Shown here piece after piece: positions 33,675 to 44,910 of a stretch of 64,000 nucleotides of DNA (its first letter is position 1; every line of letters begins with the position of its first letter). The position numbers and the translations under genes are program-made. The stretch covers positions 496,001-560,000 of the forward strand of contig JAEUWP010000180.1 in assembly GCA_018524725.1 (NCBI GenBank), in the 5' to 3' direction. This DNA comes from Podaxis mareebaensis. Taxonomy: Eukaryota; Basidiomycota; Agaricomycetes; Agaricales; Agaricaceae. The notes below the pieces were generated by a model. It was not told the origin of the DNA. It searched no databases and saw only the letters and a list, made by a program, of their open reading frames with translations.

Positions 33675-35891
33675 ATGTGGCTTTTTGCCTTCCTCAGTCA
33701 CATCCTCAGCAACACCCACCGCCCCATTTCTTCCTTCTACACATCCCCGCCTAGTATCCTCTCTTCTCTGCCAACAATCCAGAGTGACGCCCGACTCTCT
33801 GTCTTCTATTCTCCCGCCTCCGTTCTCAACTCTCAGTGGTCCGCCGCCCAACAACAGATGCGTCTCCAGGCCGAAATCATCAACTTGAAGGACACCCTCA
33901 AGACTCTTATCACCACTAATGACGCGCTTATCGCAGAGAATAGGTCCCTCCGCAACGATCTCAGGGCGCTCCGTGCTGATGTCCAAATTCTCGCGGAGCA
34001 AAACGCGGAGCTGGAGATAGAGAACACAAGGCTCATTGATGAGCTACGCGTCGAGCAACATCAAAGCTCTGTCAGTGCTAAGAAAGCTCGCGAAGACCTT
34101 CTGGAGCTGGAACGGGCTGTTAAGGAACGCGATGCTTTCGTCCAAGCTATGGTTGATATCAACTTGCACCAACCCGTCCTCAGAAATGCATATAATAATG
34201 TTGAAGAAGGCCGTGCCGCTGATGACTCTCTCATTCAAGCTATCCAATCTGCAGCAAGGGAGCCGGGTTCACTTTGGTCTAAGGTCCTCGCGCCGTCGGA
34301 TGTCACAAATTCGGAGCTCTACACATATGCTATTGAAATGGCTGCTACCGCCCGCATTCAAACAGATGAGACTGCTCGAGCTGCTAGGTTCTGGAAACAC
34401 GTCGCTAAGTCAGATTTTCGGAATATAGGCGTTATTACACCCTCGCCTTCGACTCTGGAAGCCATGGACGAAAGGCTCCAAAAGGAAGAACGCGGTAGTC
34501 TCTTGGATGACTTGCTCGAATGGTTGCATGCCGGCGAGGATATACGTTTGAAGGCAAAGGCGCCCATATTCGTCATGCCTGCCGCCTCAAATACGACCTC
34601 AAACTCTCCAGCTCTAGCTTGCTCTGATCTTCTCCACAAAGACCTGCAAGCCAATGCCCCTTGTCCTCGTGCATCTCTATCACCGATTCTGTCTCTGGCT
34701 TCGGATTCGTGTCCTTTGAACATGTACCCTACACCAACACCCTCGGTTATTCGTCAAACTAGCGATCTTGACACAGCGAGCTATCGGGACTGCTATCCCT
34801 TTGAAGCCTCTCACTCCCTGGAGGATATCTGCAGAATTTTCATTGATTCGGATTCGGGGTGTATTCTCAACGAACAAAGGCCATCGCCGCTCGAATCTTT
34901 CGCAGATCCTGACTCATCTTCGCATCTCGCACAATCATTACTACCATCTGCTGTTCGTGAACATAATGCCGCGCTTCCCTTCTCCACTTACGACCTCGCT
35001 TTGCGGCTTATCAGCACCGGGACGAATTGCAGGGTAGCTACTCTTGTTGCACCTGGAGACAAAGAGAAAAAAGTACAGACTACAATGGGCCAGAAGGCGC
35101 GGTTCGATGGCGGGGCCCCACTGGCCAGATCGAAAGCTCTTAGGAAGCCTCGACGTGTGAGGTCTGATACCCCTGCGTCGTCGGTCAAGGCCACGCCGAA
35201 GGTCCCAGGCACGACTGGACGGCCTGTTTCTAACAAAGTCGACCTCCCTACCCCACCATCAGAGAGTGATTGCATGAGGCTACCCGAGCGCTACGTTCAG
35301 CCACTTACGGTTACTCGAAAAAGGGAATTCGGTTCAGAGCCGATACCAGTCGTAACACATCGATGTTTCACGAACGATTCTGTTTTCGGACCGCCGACGC
35401 CTTCACCAACCTCGCCCTCAAAGCAGAAAATTAGGTGCCACGCCATTAAAGTACCTAGTTCGCCGTGCTATAAACGCAACTTCACCGCTTCTAGGTCTTT
35501 TCTCTGTCCTTCGTCTTCTCGCTCATCCGTGGTGACAACAGCGTCGCAAGAATGTCTAGTTTGGAGTTTGAAGAACAAAGTCAAGTCTCCTCCAAAGTTG
35601 AGCCGTGTTGAATCCAACAAGGAGAATATCCCGCTTCCAACGCAGCCGCCTTCGTCAACTTCCAGTAGCGTCAACCGTTTCAACCCCGGCCCAACCCCCC
35701 CTCTGGATTGTCGTCGCAGGAGCTCCATAATCACAAGCCAGCAGACGCTTTCCGCAGTCAAACCAATCACTCTTATCTTGAAGCCTGTCACGCCGCTACG
35801 TATCTCCAAGAAAAACCTTGTCAAAGAGTCCACACCTTCGGCAACGCCTGCTGAACTCGGTTTCATTGCTAACGGGGAAGTACAACAATAG
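33675..35891 (+). CDS. Coiled-coil, Ser/Pro-rich protein with KEN motif, unknown function
   Basis: One open frame of 738 codons. The likely start is either 33675 or the in-frame ATG at 33858 (677 aa), which opens directly into a leucine-heptad coiled coil (MRLQAEIINLKDTLKTLITT to ~80 residues on). A second, less charged helical part follows, then a long Ser/Pro-rich, probably disordered region with many S/T-P sites and basic patches. NKENIPLP at residue 648-655 is a KEN box followed by Pro, the form recognised by the anaphase-promoting complex. A cell-cycle-regulated scaffold is a guess from these features. The N-terminal coil with basic tail recalls shugoshins, but no diagnostic motif was seen, so I do not assign it. 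Confidence 0.7.
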   Translation: MWLFAFLSHILSNTHRPISSFYTSPPSILSSLPTIQSDARLSVFYSPASVLNSQWSAAQQQMRLQAEIINLKDTLKTLITTNDALIAENRSLRNDLRALRADVQILAEQNAELEIENTRLIDELRVEQHQSSVSAKKAREDLLELERAVKERDAFVQAMVDINLHQPVLRNAYNNVEEGRAADDSLIQAIQSAAREPGSLWSKVLAPSDVTNSELYTYAIEMAATARIQTDETARAARFWKHVAKSDFRNIGVITPSPSTLEAMDERLQKEERGSLLDDLLEWLHAGEDIRLKAKAPIFVMPAASNTTSNSPALACSDLLHKDLQANAPCPRASLSPILSLASDSCPLNMYPTPTPSVIRQTSDLDTASYRDCYPFEASHSLEDICRIFIDSDSGCILNEQRPSPLESFADPDSSSHLAQSLLPSAVREHNAALPFSTYDLALRLISTGTNCRVATLVAPGDKEKKVQTTMGQKARFDGGAPLARSKALRKPRRVRSDTPASSVKATPKVPGTTGRPVSNKVDLPTPPSESDCMRLPERYVQPLTVTRKREFGSEPIPVVTHRCFTNDSVFGPPTPSPTSPSKQKIRCHAIKVPSSPCYKRNFTASRSFLCPSSSRSSVVTTASQECLVWSLKNKVKSPPKLSRVESNKENIPLPTQPPSSTSSSVNRFNPGPTPPLDCRRRSSIITSQQTLSAVKPITLILKPVTPLRISKKNLVKESTPSATPAELGFIANGEVQQ

Positions 35892-37437
35892 CCTACCCAT
35901 ATTCTGAAGCCCTTTCGAGGTCTTCTGAAGCCGTTTATCTATTTCAACTAAATTCATACCTCCCTTCGCACACATGGATTTTTCCTCTTTTCTCTCTTCA
36001 CTTTTTATCTGCACATTGGAACTCATCCAGAGTAGCCATTACCCCCTCAACGTCCTTCACACACTAGCATGCGCTATATTCTATTCACTCGTGCAATTTA
36101 CCACCACCATCCGCCGTCTGTTTACACTATCATCTCCCTGATCTAGAATATCTCAGTAATATATTCACTAGATTCAGTGATTCCTGTACAAACGTTTATG
36201 TGAAGTTCGGTGCGATGGAAGGGGCGATCGAGGTATGCCTGCCCCAAACTTATTACTGGAGTATACAATATACTTTTGACATAATGAGAGCATATTTTTT
36301 TGCCGGCCTTGTTGAAAAGTGGAAGAACTATAGTCGCTGCGGTAGATCATTCACAGGATTATCCTTCCCATGGCCGCAGTAGCACTTGACTGATGTGATC
36401 CAGAGAACAGACTTGGACAGCGAGTTCATGAATTGAGACGTTTCGTGAAGGACCGACGGTAGAAGCTGCGAAAGATGGACGCTGGATAGATACGCCTTTT
36501 ATTACCGCTCAGACTGCCGGCATCACTGAACGACCCTGACTAGAGGAAGATGTAAGTACAAAGTTGCAATTCAATGTGTTATAATTGAGGTGACTTAAGA
36601 TAACACAACGCAGCTCTTCAAATCAACCTTTACTGCATTCAAAATACGCACGAGCAAATAACCACAGTCGAATTAATGGACGCCCCGATCGACCATGCTT
36701 CAAGTTCCTCTTCTGTGGCCCAAGCCTCGCCAAATGTTTTTGTGAGGTCCCTGCCCTCTCCGGGGTATTACCAGGGACACCATAAGCCCCAATCTATCAT
36801 CTTGAATAAGACGGCACGTTTCCATTGGGCTTTTTGAATCCCGAGATGGCATAGCTCTCCTTCCCGTACCGAAGAATGGTTCCAATGTAAAATTCCAGGG
36901 TCCAGAAGGTGTCAACGACCACGTGGACAAGGAAAATGAAAGACGTCTTGGTTTCGGAGAGGTTTCCTCGTGGTCGCCCAAAGCTACGTAACCTAATTTC
37001 AACGCGTCCCAATGACGACGTTCAGTTGTGGGGTTAGACGAGCTTTGCGCCCCTTCCAGCTCAAGGCCGCAGAGCTTCTCTAAGAACTGGGAAGGCTAGG
37101 CACGTTTCGAGACACTGTTTCTTTGAGACAAGTAGTCCAGGTTGGTTATTGGACGACCAAAGTGTGGAGTTACGGAATCTTGTAGACGGAAGAACCAAAA
37201 CTGGTGGTCACGGATCGTCAGGACAAGGAGAGGATATGGTCAAGATCACAGCACTCTGTTTTACCTTTGAATGTGTACCCATGGACCCACACGATCACAC
37301 ACATAATGCGATGAAAAAGGGAGGATATTCTATTATATATATGCGTGATGGATGGAAGGAATGTGTGGGTACAAAGGACGCAACATGCGAGGGAGGTATT
37401 ATTTCCAGGCCGCGAGCATTGTAATCCGTCACACTCT
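35892..37437. other. Convergent intergenic region
   Basis: About 1.5 kb between the ends of the coiled-coil gene (plus) and ATP5 (minus). Overlapping minus-strand ORFs at 36700-37012 include a hydrophobic patch but no family or splice pattern. Nothing else supported. Confidence 0.45.
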
Positions 37438-38225
37438 TTAGACCGATTCTATAGACACACACATCCATCAGTGTCACGAACAAAATAAACAAAATAAACA
37501 AAACAGAATAGAACATACGTTGGAGGATATTGTTGAGCTTGGTCACTCGCGACTGCACGCTCAAATCAATCGTCTTCTCGCCAAAGTCAACAATAAGTCC
37601 ACCAAGAATACCAGGGTTGACCTGCAAACCCCACACGTCAACAAAAACCCACCAACCACGAACTCCCCCAAAACCCAAACAACAACCCACGCACCTTGTT
37701 TTCAATTTTAAGAACCTTGGCAGCCTGAGCAGCCTGTGACTGCTTAAGCGTACTCTCAAGTCGAGTAAGCACATCCTTCGCCAAAGGCGCGGCCGAAGTA
37801 ACGGTAACCGTCAACTCTCCCTTATACTCCGCCAACAACTCATTAAACCCCTGAATAACCTCCTCCGTCTCCGTCAACCGTCCATTCTCCGACAAAACCC
37901 CAAACAAATTCTTCGTAATCTCCGACACGGGTTCCTTCTTCGCGCCAGCACCGGTCTCGAGTTTCCCAAAGAGCACTTGGAGCCCGGCAGCGCGTTCCTT
38001 GGAGGAAAGAGTCGGGTTCGTGATGAATGCACCGACTTCTGGGTTGGTCTTGATCACATTTGCAACGTTGGTCAACTCGGTAGCAACCTTGTTGAGGGTT
38101 TGAGGGGATTTTTGGAGGGCAGCGCCGAAGACGGCCTTGGAATATTTGGAGGCGATGGCGGAGGCTGCGCGGCGGCCCAGGGCAGGTGTGGCGGAGAAGG
38201 TGCGGGCTGCGGAGGCGAGCAACAT
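37438..38225 (-). CDS. ATP5: Mitochondrial ATP synthase subunit 5 (OSCP)
   Basis: Three exons (37695-38225, 37519-37621, 37438-37448) give 214 aa. A presequence rich in Ala/Arg/Ser (LLASAARTFSATPALGRRAA) is followed by the OSCP/delta fold: VFGAALQKSPQTLNKVATEL, FGVLSENGRLTETEEVIQGF and NPGILGGLIVDFGEKTIDLS. The end, KLNNILQQSV, is completed only by an 11-nt third coding segment (AATCGGTCTAA). OSCP joins the F1 head to the peripheral stalk on the matrix side. An AT-rich nonanucleotide repeat lies in the last intron. Confidence 0.95.
37481..37504. repeat. Short tandem repeat in the ATP5 intron
   Basis: Nine-base unit CAAAATAAA, two perfect copies and a degenerate third, inside the second intron of ATP5. 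Probably simple sequence. Confidence 0.7.
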
Positions 38226-38631
38226 TGTAGGAGGGATGGTGAGAGGAGGGTGGAGGACTGCAGCGATGAAATGTCCAAAACTCGGTTTCTCTCGGACTGT
38301 CCGGGTCTTTCCGTCGTGGGAACATACGCCACACTACCCTGACCAACACTTGTTGCGTGTCTTAAAGTCATGAATGAGATTAAAATAGAGATACTACAAT
38401 CCAATGCTATGCAACTAGTGTGTATAGGTGTTGAGTACGATGCAAATGAACGTGCAGGAAAATGCGAGCTGGATCAAGAATGCAAGGAATGTGGGATAGT
38501 GAGTAAAAAAGGAAGAGTACCGTATGATAATGTCGTCTCTATGATACAGAATAGTAACAGCGTTAAGAAATTTCCTCTACGGGCATGCAGCCCAGGAGTG
38601 TCCCAACAAGTAGCAAGAAATATGAAATCCT
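38226..38631. other. Intergenic, no gene seen
   Basis: About 400 bases holding the ATP5 promoter and the 3' flank of the Flc-like gene, both minus strand. No other signal recognised. Confidence 0.5.
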
Positions 38632-41343
38632 CTATGATTGTATCGTAGGCCGGGGAGGCTCATGCACGCGCGGAACAGCATCCAATCCAGAACTCTGCGA
38701 TGGCTGCTCCTGTATCGCCTCCAACCTCGTATTCCCCGACTCATCGGAATAATTCGCGGGAGTCGAAGGCGACGACGGTTGCGAGTAATACGATAACGAT
38801 CTCGATGGAGAGGGCTGCGAATACTGCGATGCCGAATGCGGTCTTGAATTCGCGTCCGAGTTCGTTCCCTGCTGGCTGTACGCCGCTGGACTAGCAGGTT
38901 GAGATTCGCCCGGACCAAGCCCATTGCTGAACGACCACCGACGAGGAAGCAACGACCCCACAGTGATCGTCCCTGAATCCCTCGAATACACACTCTGCAT
39001 CGCTGAGCCGTAACCTGTGGTTACAGACTCAGTTGGGGATACAGGATACGCCTGCAGAATCTGAGGGTCAAGGGGGATGTTGTGATCTGGTGTCGGGTTC
39101 AAGGGTCTCCTACTTGCAGTAACCCTATCCCACGAGGCTGCAGGTGACGGGCCTCCTTCAACGGCGGGAACAGTATAGACATGATCCTCCGACTTTTTGT
39201 TTCCCTTCTCCAACATCGAACCATCAGAAGCAAGTGGCGAATCCGCCGAGCTCGTCCCACGTCTGAATCGACCAGTAGCAACTTGCCAGAGCGGCACGAG
39301 CATGTGGTAAATCACCAAGTCCAGAATCAAAATGACGACTGCCACTGCCCAGATAACTGCAATAATAACACCGATGACCGTCCTCGGGATGGCCTTGACA
39401 GCCACCCGTTCTACAAAGGCGATCAAAAGACCCGTCGCAATAAGCCTCGTTACTCCAAGATACGTGCATAAAACATCGCCTCCCCTCGTCATATGCGGCT
39501 TCAAGCCGATCTGCAGTCCGAGGACCACAAATTCGGTGATGAACAACAAGATCACCTGTGCAAGGCCACTCCGGTTTGCAAACGAGATGAAAATGGCCTT
39601 GAGGAAGGGTACGACGAGGAGCGTGAGGAAGACGTAATAACGCTCGGGACGATATTGAGCATACAGCGGTCCGAGGGATGTAAGATATGTCGGCGGTGAA
39701 TGGGAATAGAGCTCATACGGGTCTTTCGACTTGCGTACGAAGCTGATAATAAGGTAAGGCGGATAAGCCAGGAGTGCAAGAAGTCCGAGGAAAGTGATGA
39801 CGGAGAGGAGCGTCGAGAGCCACGAGTCCTTGAGTGTCCATTGATAAAACGCTAATATCAACAACGGAAGTAAAAATATCAGGCCCTGTCCCCAATCCAT
39901 CGAAAATCAGTCGATCCTTCTCTTTAAAAATAAAATCCAAATGGGGCACTCACCAAACGCAGCAACCACGCCTGAACAAATGAAAAGTAATCAAACGTAG
40001 TATCCTTCCCCTTTTTCTCTCTAGACCTCCGAACAACAATTGTCACGCCATACCCACAAGCCAAAAGCCCCAAGACAATCACCAAGACAATCAATGAAAC
40101 AATGAATGCGGTCATAAACGCATTCGCAGTCCCAATATGAATCGAATTGACGTAGATGGGTATCCCAGCCTCCAACACATTCTCCGAATCCGCAGTCACG
40201 GTCTGGACCTCACCCTGTACCGCAGGCTGACCAGCCAAGTTCATCCGAAGATTCGGATAATCCGGCCGCGCCAACTCTGTCACGCTCAAGTTGCTGCCCG
40301 AAAATGTATTGAGGACATCACCGAAGGCAGTAGCCGCACGTCGGACCAGGCTCAGCGGCGAAATTGCAAGATTATTTGCAGGCATGTTATAAGGGCTCAG
40401 CCTGCGATTGACCAAGCTCACAGCGGAATCCGAAGTCGAGTCCGCCAACCGCCCACCAGTACGATGCCGCATATTATCAATCGAGTTCTGCAATGATGAC
40501 GAAGATGATGGCGACACCAATCCAACCGCCCAAGCAAAGTTAAGCGTAAAGGCACGATACAAAGACGGATAATTGAGGTCCAAAAACGCGCTAGTGGCAA
40601 TCGCTTGATAAAGATAGAACAGATCCAAGAACCGGAAAGGTGCGAGGGAGTCGGGGAACACGGAGTGAAATACGGCCGAGAGAAAAGCTGCGAGTGCGAA
40701 AATTGCCGTGACCCATTCTACCGCAGGTTGGTGCGTAGACCAGCCGTTGGATAGGGTTGCCTGAACGCAAGCTTTGACGTCGCCAGTCCCAATTTCGGTT
40801 AGAGTGAGCTGAGCGAAACCTTCCAAGTCGGGGATCTTGAAGGCAATTCCGGGGACTCTGTCAGTGACTCCGAGTGAATCGGGTAATGTAATGGAATCCG
40901 CGCCGGTGAAGTTGTAGGTGGGGAGTGGGCAAAGGGCTCCGTCTAGAACACTGCATAGGTCGAGCGTAAAATTGACGGGGTTCATTCCATACACGTTGAG
41001 GAATAAATTTGCTGTGACGTTGACATTTTCCTCCTGTGTGGATATTTAGTGTGGAACAGTGGAGCGGTGAGGAGAGGGGACGTACGACGCTGGCAGCAGA
41101 GATGTTGAAGGTGACGGATTGGTTGCGGGGAAAGAAGATGATGTCGAAACGTTGGACAAGAAGAGACTCGGGAGGATTGCAGTAAGTAACAGAAGAAGCG
41201 ACTGTATGGCAAATAATTAGTACAAGTCAAAGCATAGGAGAATGGGGACACGCACAGAGAGACTCTTCTCTAGAATAGACGAGAGACGGGAGAAGAAAGA
41301 GGGCGAAAGCGAGGACTCGCGACCTGGCGAGGAAAGAGAACAT
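38632..41343 (-). CDS. Flc/TRP-like membrane protein with ML-like lumenal domain
   Basis: Four exons (41256-41343, 41086-41201, 39954-41033, 38632-39885) give 845 aa. A signal peptide (about 24 residues, ends SLVYS) precedes an ML-like domain with TYCNPPESLLVQRFD, NQSVTFNISAAS and ENVNVTANLFLNVYGMNPVN and several N-glycosylation sites. About nine hydrophobic segments follow (WVTAIFALAAFLSAVFHSVF, AFMTAFIVSLIVLVIVLGLL, LIFLLPLLILAFYQW and others). The cytosolic tail (~200 aa) is Ser/Pro/Tyr-rich. This is the fungal Flc1-3/Pkd2-like TRP family, tied to FAD import into the ER, calcium balance and cell-wall integrity. Which of these roles applies here cannot be read from sequence. Confidence 0.92.
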
Positions 41344-41853
41344 GAAGAAAGAGAAAGGTGGGCAATGCTCTTTCTGCCTGCGGACAATAAGAAGTGTTCA
41401 TAAGCCATAGTGCCAAAAAGGGAGACGGCTATTGTACTCTTACCGGATATTGACAATTGTCAGGGATGATTGTTGTTCTTGGTGACCCGGATTTCAGTTC
41501 TCGATTCTCGGGGAGTGGTCGTTTATATGTCCTCTTCAGCGCCAAGGAAGAGAGATGGGTGTGAAGAGGAACATGTAGCGGTACGGCCGGACGAAGGTAT
41601 TGGAGTAGCTGATTTTGATCACAACCCCACGGCGAAATCTCCGTTGCACGTGCCGTGAATCTCCTTCGCTGCCAGAACACGCGTCTTCCTCGCCGTCCCC
41701 GCCTGCGCGCACCGCCTCCGACACTCAGATTATCATCCACTGCATCCTATGACGCGCTTCAGGTCGTCTGCACACGAGGCAGCGTGCAGTTCATCTAATC
41801 TCAACACTCTCCAGCAAGACGACGCACCACCCAGAATGATGTGTCAGCGAACA

Positions 41854-42058
41854 CGAGTCAGTCGCTCCAGATAGCCCCCCTGCCACGGGTAAGGTAACGT
41901 ACATCCTGGAAGTGTTTTCACCGCCTTCAGGAGGAACCAACTATCGTACGAGCTTCTGGAGTTCCCTCCTCCAATGGTCGCACAATAATCAACTCGAGGC
42001 TTCCATCGACCGTACGATCGAAAAATCCGATTCTCACCCCATCTATTGTTGTAACTGA
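41854..42058 (+). other. Orphan coding-like block
   Basis: In one plus-strand frame about 67 codons read as ordinary protein (includes GKVTYILEVFSPPSGGTN and WSSLLQWSHNNQLEASIDR) and stop at TGA. Upstream the frame meets a stop at about 41840 and I found no acceptor or start that makes a full gene. It may be one exon of an unmodelled gene or a relic. No family recognised. Confidence 0.25.
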
Positions 42059-42097
42059 TACCACTCACGCTTTCTTAGATGCCATTCCAGAGCTGTT

Positions 42098-42116
42098 CGC
42101 TCGGCGCTGCCGAGCG
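42098..42116. repeat. Perfect GC-rich hairpin
   Basis: CGCTCGGC and its exact complement GCCGAGCG are separated by GCT, giving an 8-bp stem with a 3-base loop in the Flc/J-protein intergenic region. Function unknown; it could be a protein-binding palindrome. Confidence 0.6.
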
Positions 42117-42435
42117 CGGCGTTGTAACCAGCCGTGGGAAGGAGCTAAGTATTTCGCAATTACGGTCGTCTATCTTGGCGGACGCGGCGTAGCCTTATGC
42201 GCAGTTGCTACAGCATCCTCTCAATGAACAGCAGTTATGATTGAACTCGTTATAATGCATACCGATATTCCATAAACCTTATGTTCTAAACAACCCTCAA
42301 TCCCACACCCATGTTGAGGGCTAAAAGTGACCTCCCAGATGACCGCTTCGGACCGGCAACAGCATTGACTCGCTCCGATCCGAGTCTTCCATTTGTCGAA
42401 TAGCCCTCACCACCTCTACCTCCTCAAGGGCTCGT

Positions 42436-43245
42436 ATGCACAAACTCACAAGCAACCTTCCATCATCACTATCCATAGCATCCCGTACCTGCCAATGTCT
42501 GATACTCCAATCAACAAAATCACACAGTGGTAGCAGAATACACACACGAAACTACGCAACACCCTCATCCACATCAACCTCGCCTTCCTCCCCCAACCCA
42601 TTCCCATACCCACCACACAAAAACCCAACCCCACACCAAATATTCCACCTCCCACACTCTGCAACAGAAAACGACATCAAAGCACGCTGTACGCTCCCTC
42701 CTTTTCCTCCCCGCTCTCACCAACCCTCACCTCCCTCTTCGCGCAGACTTTGACCTAGTGCGAATATACCACCCCGATAAAGCCAGCTCCTCCGTCCCAC
42801 CGGACCTCGCACACGAACGTTTTCAAGCCATAACCACCGCATATGACATCCTCCGCGGCAAGAAGCCATACCCCGGTGCGAGTACTTCGGGTGCTTCAGG
42901 CGTAGAAGATCGAAGCTACCAAACCACTGCGGCGTACCGGGCCGCAAGACGGCGAAGGCAGGAGCTGTATTCGAGTGGTGCGGTGGATGATAGATGGAAA
43001 GACCGGATATTTTTGGGTTTGGCTTTTGCCGTGAGTTGGTTTGCTGCTTCGCGCGATTTTTATGAAGATTCATGGGTTTTCAGACCGTAGGTGTTTTTGT
43101 GCTGCAGACGTTTACGACACGGAGAGAGGCCATGGCGGATATCATGGTGAATGCCCGACGACCGATCTCTTATACCTCGCAAAGGCCAGAGGTAGATGAA
43201 GCTACCCGGAAGGTTACAGAAGATGAAAAACGCCTGAGCGCATAG
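42436..43245 (+). CDS. J-domain (DnaJ-like) protein with C-terminal membrane segment
   Basis: Three exons (42436-42688, 42747-43030, 43084-43245) give 232 aa. The N-terminus is Ser/Arg-rich without acidic residues (mitochondrial-like) and runs into a Pro-rich stretch. The J domain follows: PHQIFHLPHSATENDIKARY, then YHPDKASSSVPPDLAHERF with the essential HPD and a helix IV ending YDILRGKK. One hydrophobic segment (IFLGLAFATVGVFVLQTF) lies near residue 175 and is joined by an intron. It should recruit and stimulate an Hsp70; mitochondrial membrane location is inferred from the N-terminus and anchor. It lacks the zinc-finger and client-binding domains of type I and II J-proteins. Confidence 0.88.
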
Positions 43246-43377
43246 CATACTTCTTTCGCACACCTTCCCACCAGCTCGGCGAATAACTTATTTCTTGTTA
43301 TTAACTACTTAGATATAGATGGATCGCAAACATTTAAATAATCTCGTACGCAACTGTACCTATTCACCATTGCATTT

Positions 43378-44910
43378 TTACAAGTACAATCCAACCCATC
43401 CGCGCGAATTGATAGAAATCTTATCCGTGCCATCCTTGCTCCCGACATAATGAGTCCACTGCTCTCCCTCACCCTCCACCACGTTCTCCAACTTCTCCAA
43501 CCCCGTCTCCTTAAGCTGGTTCGCCTCTATTCCAATAAGCCCACTGAACCCAGCATCCTTATACGTGAACTCCATTGGCCCATTCCTCGCTGAAATATGC
43601 CTAGCCTCAATCGGCCTCTTCACCCCCTTATTTCGATGATAAACCACCTTCGTCCTTCCTGCACCTGTCGTCGTCTCAAACAAGACCGTCTCCGGAGCCT
43701 TCTGGTCCTTCGCCGGTTCAGGATATACGTCCACACGAACATTACCATCCCCGCGCTGTGTCCTAATAGTCGCCTCATCCACAACAGCCACATCCCCAAC
43801 AATCCACCCTCGAGTCACCTCCAACGCCGTCTTGTCCGCTTTCACATCCGTACTGCTCTGAATCATATTGACCCGATCCATCCCATACAACGTCATATAC
43901 AAATTCTCCAACTTAAGCTTTGCATCCTTGTCAAATTTGATATGTGCGAGCGCATGCGAAGATAGGTGAAGTTTCTTCAACGAAGGCGGGACATACATCT
44001 TCACATCAAACCGGGCACATAAATCCGGGTTTTCTTTCGGGAGATATGGCGTCGAAATAAGTGTCTCGCTGCTGAATACATTTCCTGCAGCATCTTTCTT
44101 TGGTAATTTGATTACTGAGCGTTGGATAAAGTCCCGGTCGTTTGAGCGTAGGCTGACTTCGTAGCGGATGTTTGGGGAGTCGTGGGAGGCTGCGTGGACG
44201 ATGATGGTACCGACTGCACCGCCGTGGATGTCGACACCGTGATCGAACCGTTGTGGATGCATGGGAGCGTCGAAGGCATGGGTCTTGGTGTTGTTAAGGT
44301 AGTAGGGTGAGTTGAGGCAGCCTAGAGATGTACTGAATTCCGGGAGACCTCCTTTGTTTACGGGGGTTGATTCCGTCGGGGGTTCCTGTAGATAGACCAC
44401 GATTAGCCACGTTTCTATTCTCAAGTGATGGAAACCACGGACATAGAACGCCCACGCAAGGAGCTTGTAAGCGCCAATAATGAACGCGAGGAGCGCAACG
44501 ATACCGAGCACTTTGGCAGCTTTCGAGAAGCTACAAACCAACCAAACGTCAACACCGTTCTATAGTTATTCGAACCCAGATAGAATGCTCACTCGACACC
44601 ACAACACACAAGTAATCCCTTCTTCTCCCTCCATCCCCTCTTCTCCACATCAGATTCACCGTCAGTCTCGGCGCCTTCATGGCTGAGCAAGCCTACAGAG
44701 GCTTCATGATCCGGACTGTCCGTATATCGCCCTCTGGCAGCAGTAAGTGAGACGCGACTCTCCGCTGCCTCTCCCATCTGGATAGGTTTGTCTATACACC
44801 GTCGTGATCAGTACCAGGCGAAGAGGCATAAACACCACGAGAAACGTACATTCATCTCTCCCTCTCCCAGTAACCAATTCCCCTACTTTCCCAACGAATG
44901 ACGAAGCCAT
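43378..44910 (-). CDS. Single-pass membrane protein of unknown function
   Basis: Exons 44850-44910, 44593-44791, 44443-44530 and 43378-44385 give 451 aa. The last intron (44386-44442, 57 nt) has fair splice sites but is a multiple of three and open, so a 470-aa form is equally possible. An acidic cytosolic N-terminus (~75 aa, ends GLLVCCGVD) precedes one hydrophobic segment (VLGIVALLAFIIGAYKLLAW). The ~330-residue remainder alternates polar and hydrophobic residues, has an NNTKTH glycosylation site and looks beta-rich (SLKKLHLSSHALAHIKFD, YMTLYGMDRVNMIQSSTDVK), somewhat like repetitive adhesin-type beta structures. Type II topology is inferred. No catalytic motif was recognised. Confidence 0.75.

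Larger units (their letters stand above)
41344..42435. other. Divergent intergenic region with an orphan coding-like block
   Basis: About 1.1 kb between the starts of the Flc-like gene (minus) and the J-protein gene (plus). A plus-strand coding-like block at about 41854-42058 and a perfect hairpin at 42098-42116 lie within it (see those entries). The rest should be promoter sequence. Confidence 0.4.

Noticed and set aside
33675..35891. Calling the coiled-coil protein shugoshin
   Set aside because: Only the general layout fits; the conserved C-terminal SGO motif was not seen.
36700..37012. Minus-strand ORFs with a hydrophobic patch
   Set aside because: No start context, family or intron structure; lies in a convergent 3' region.
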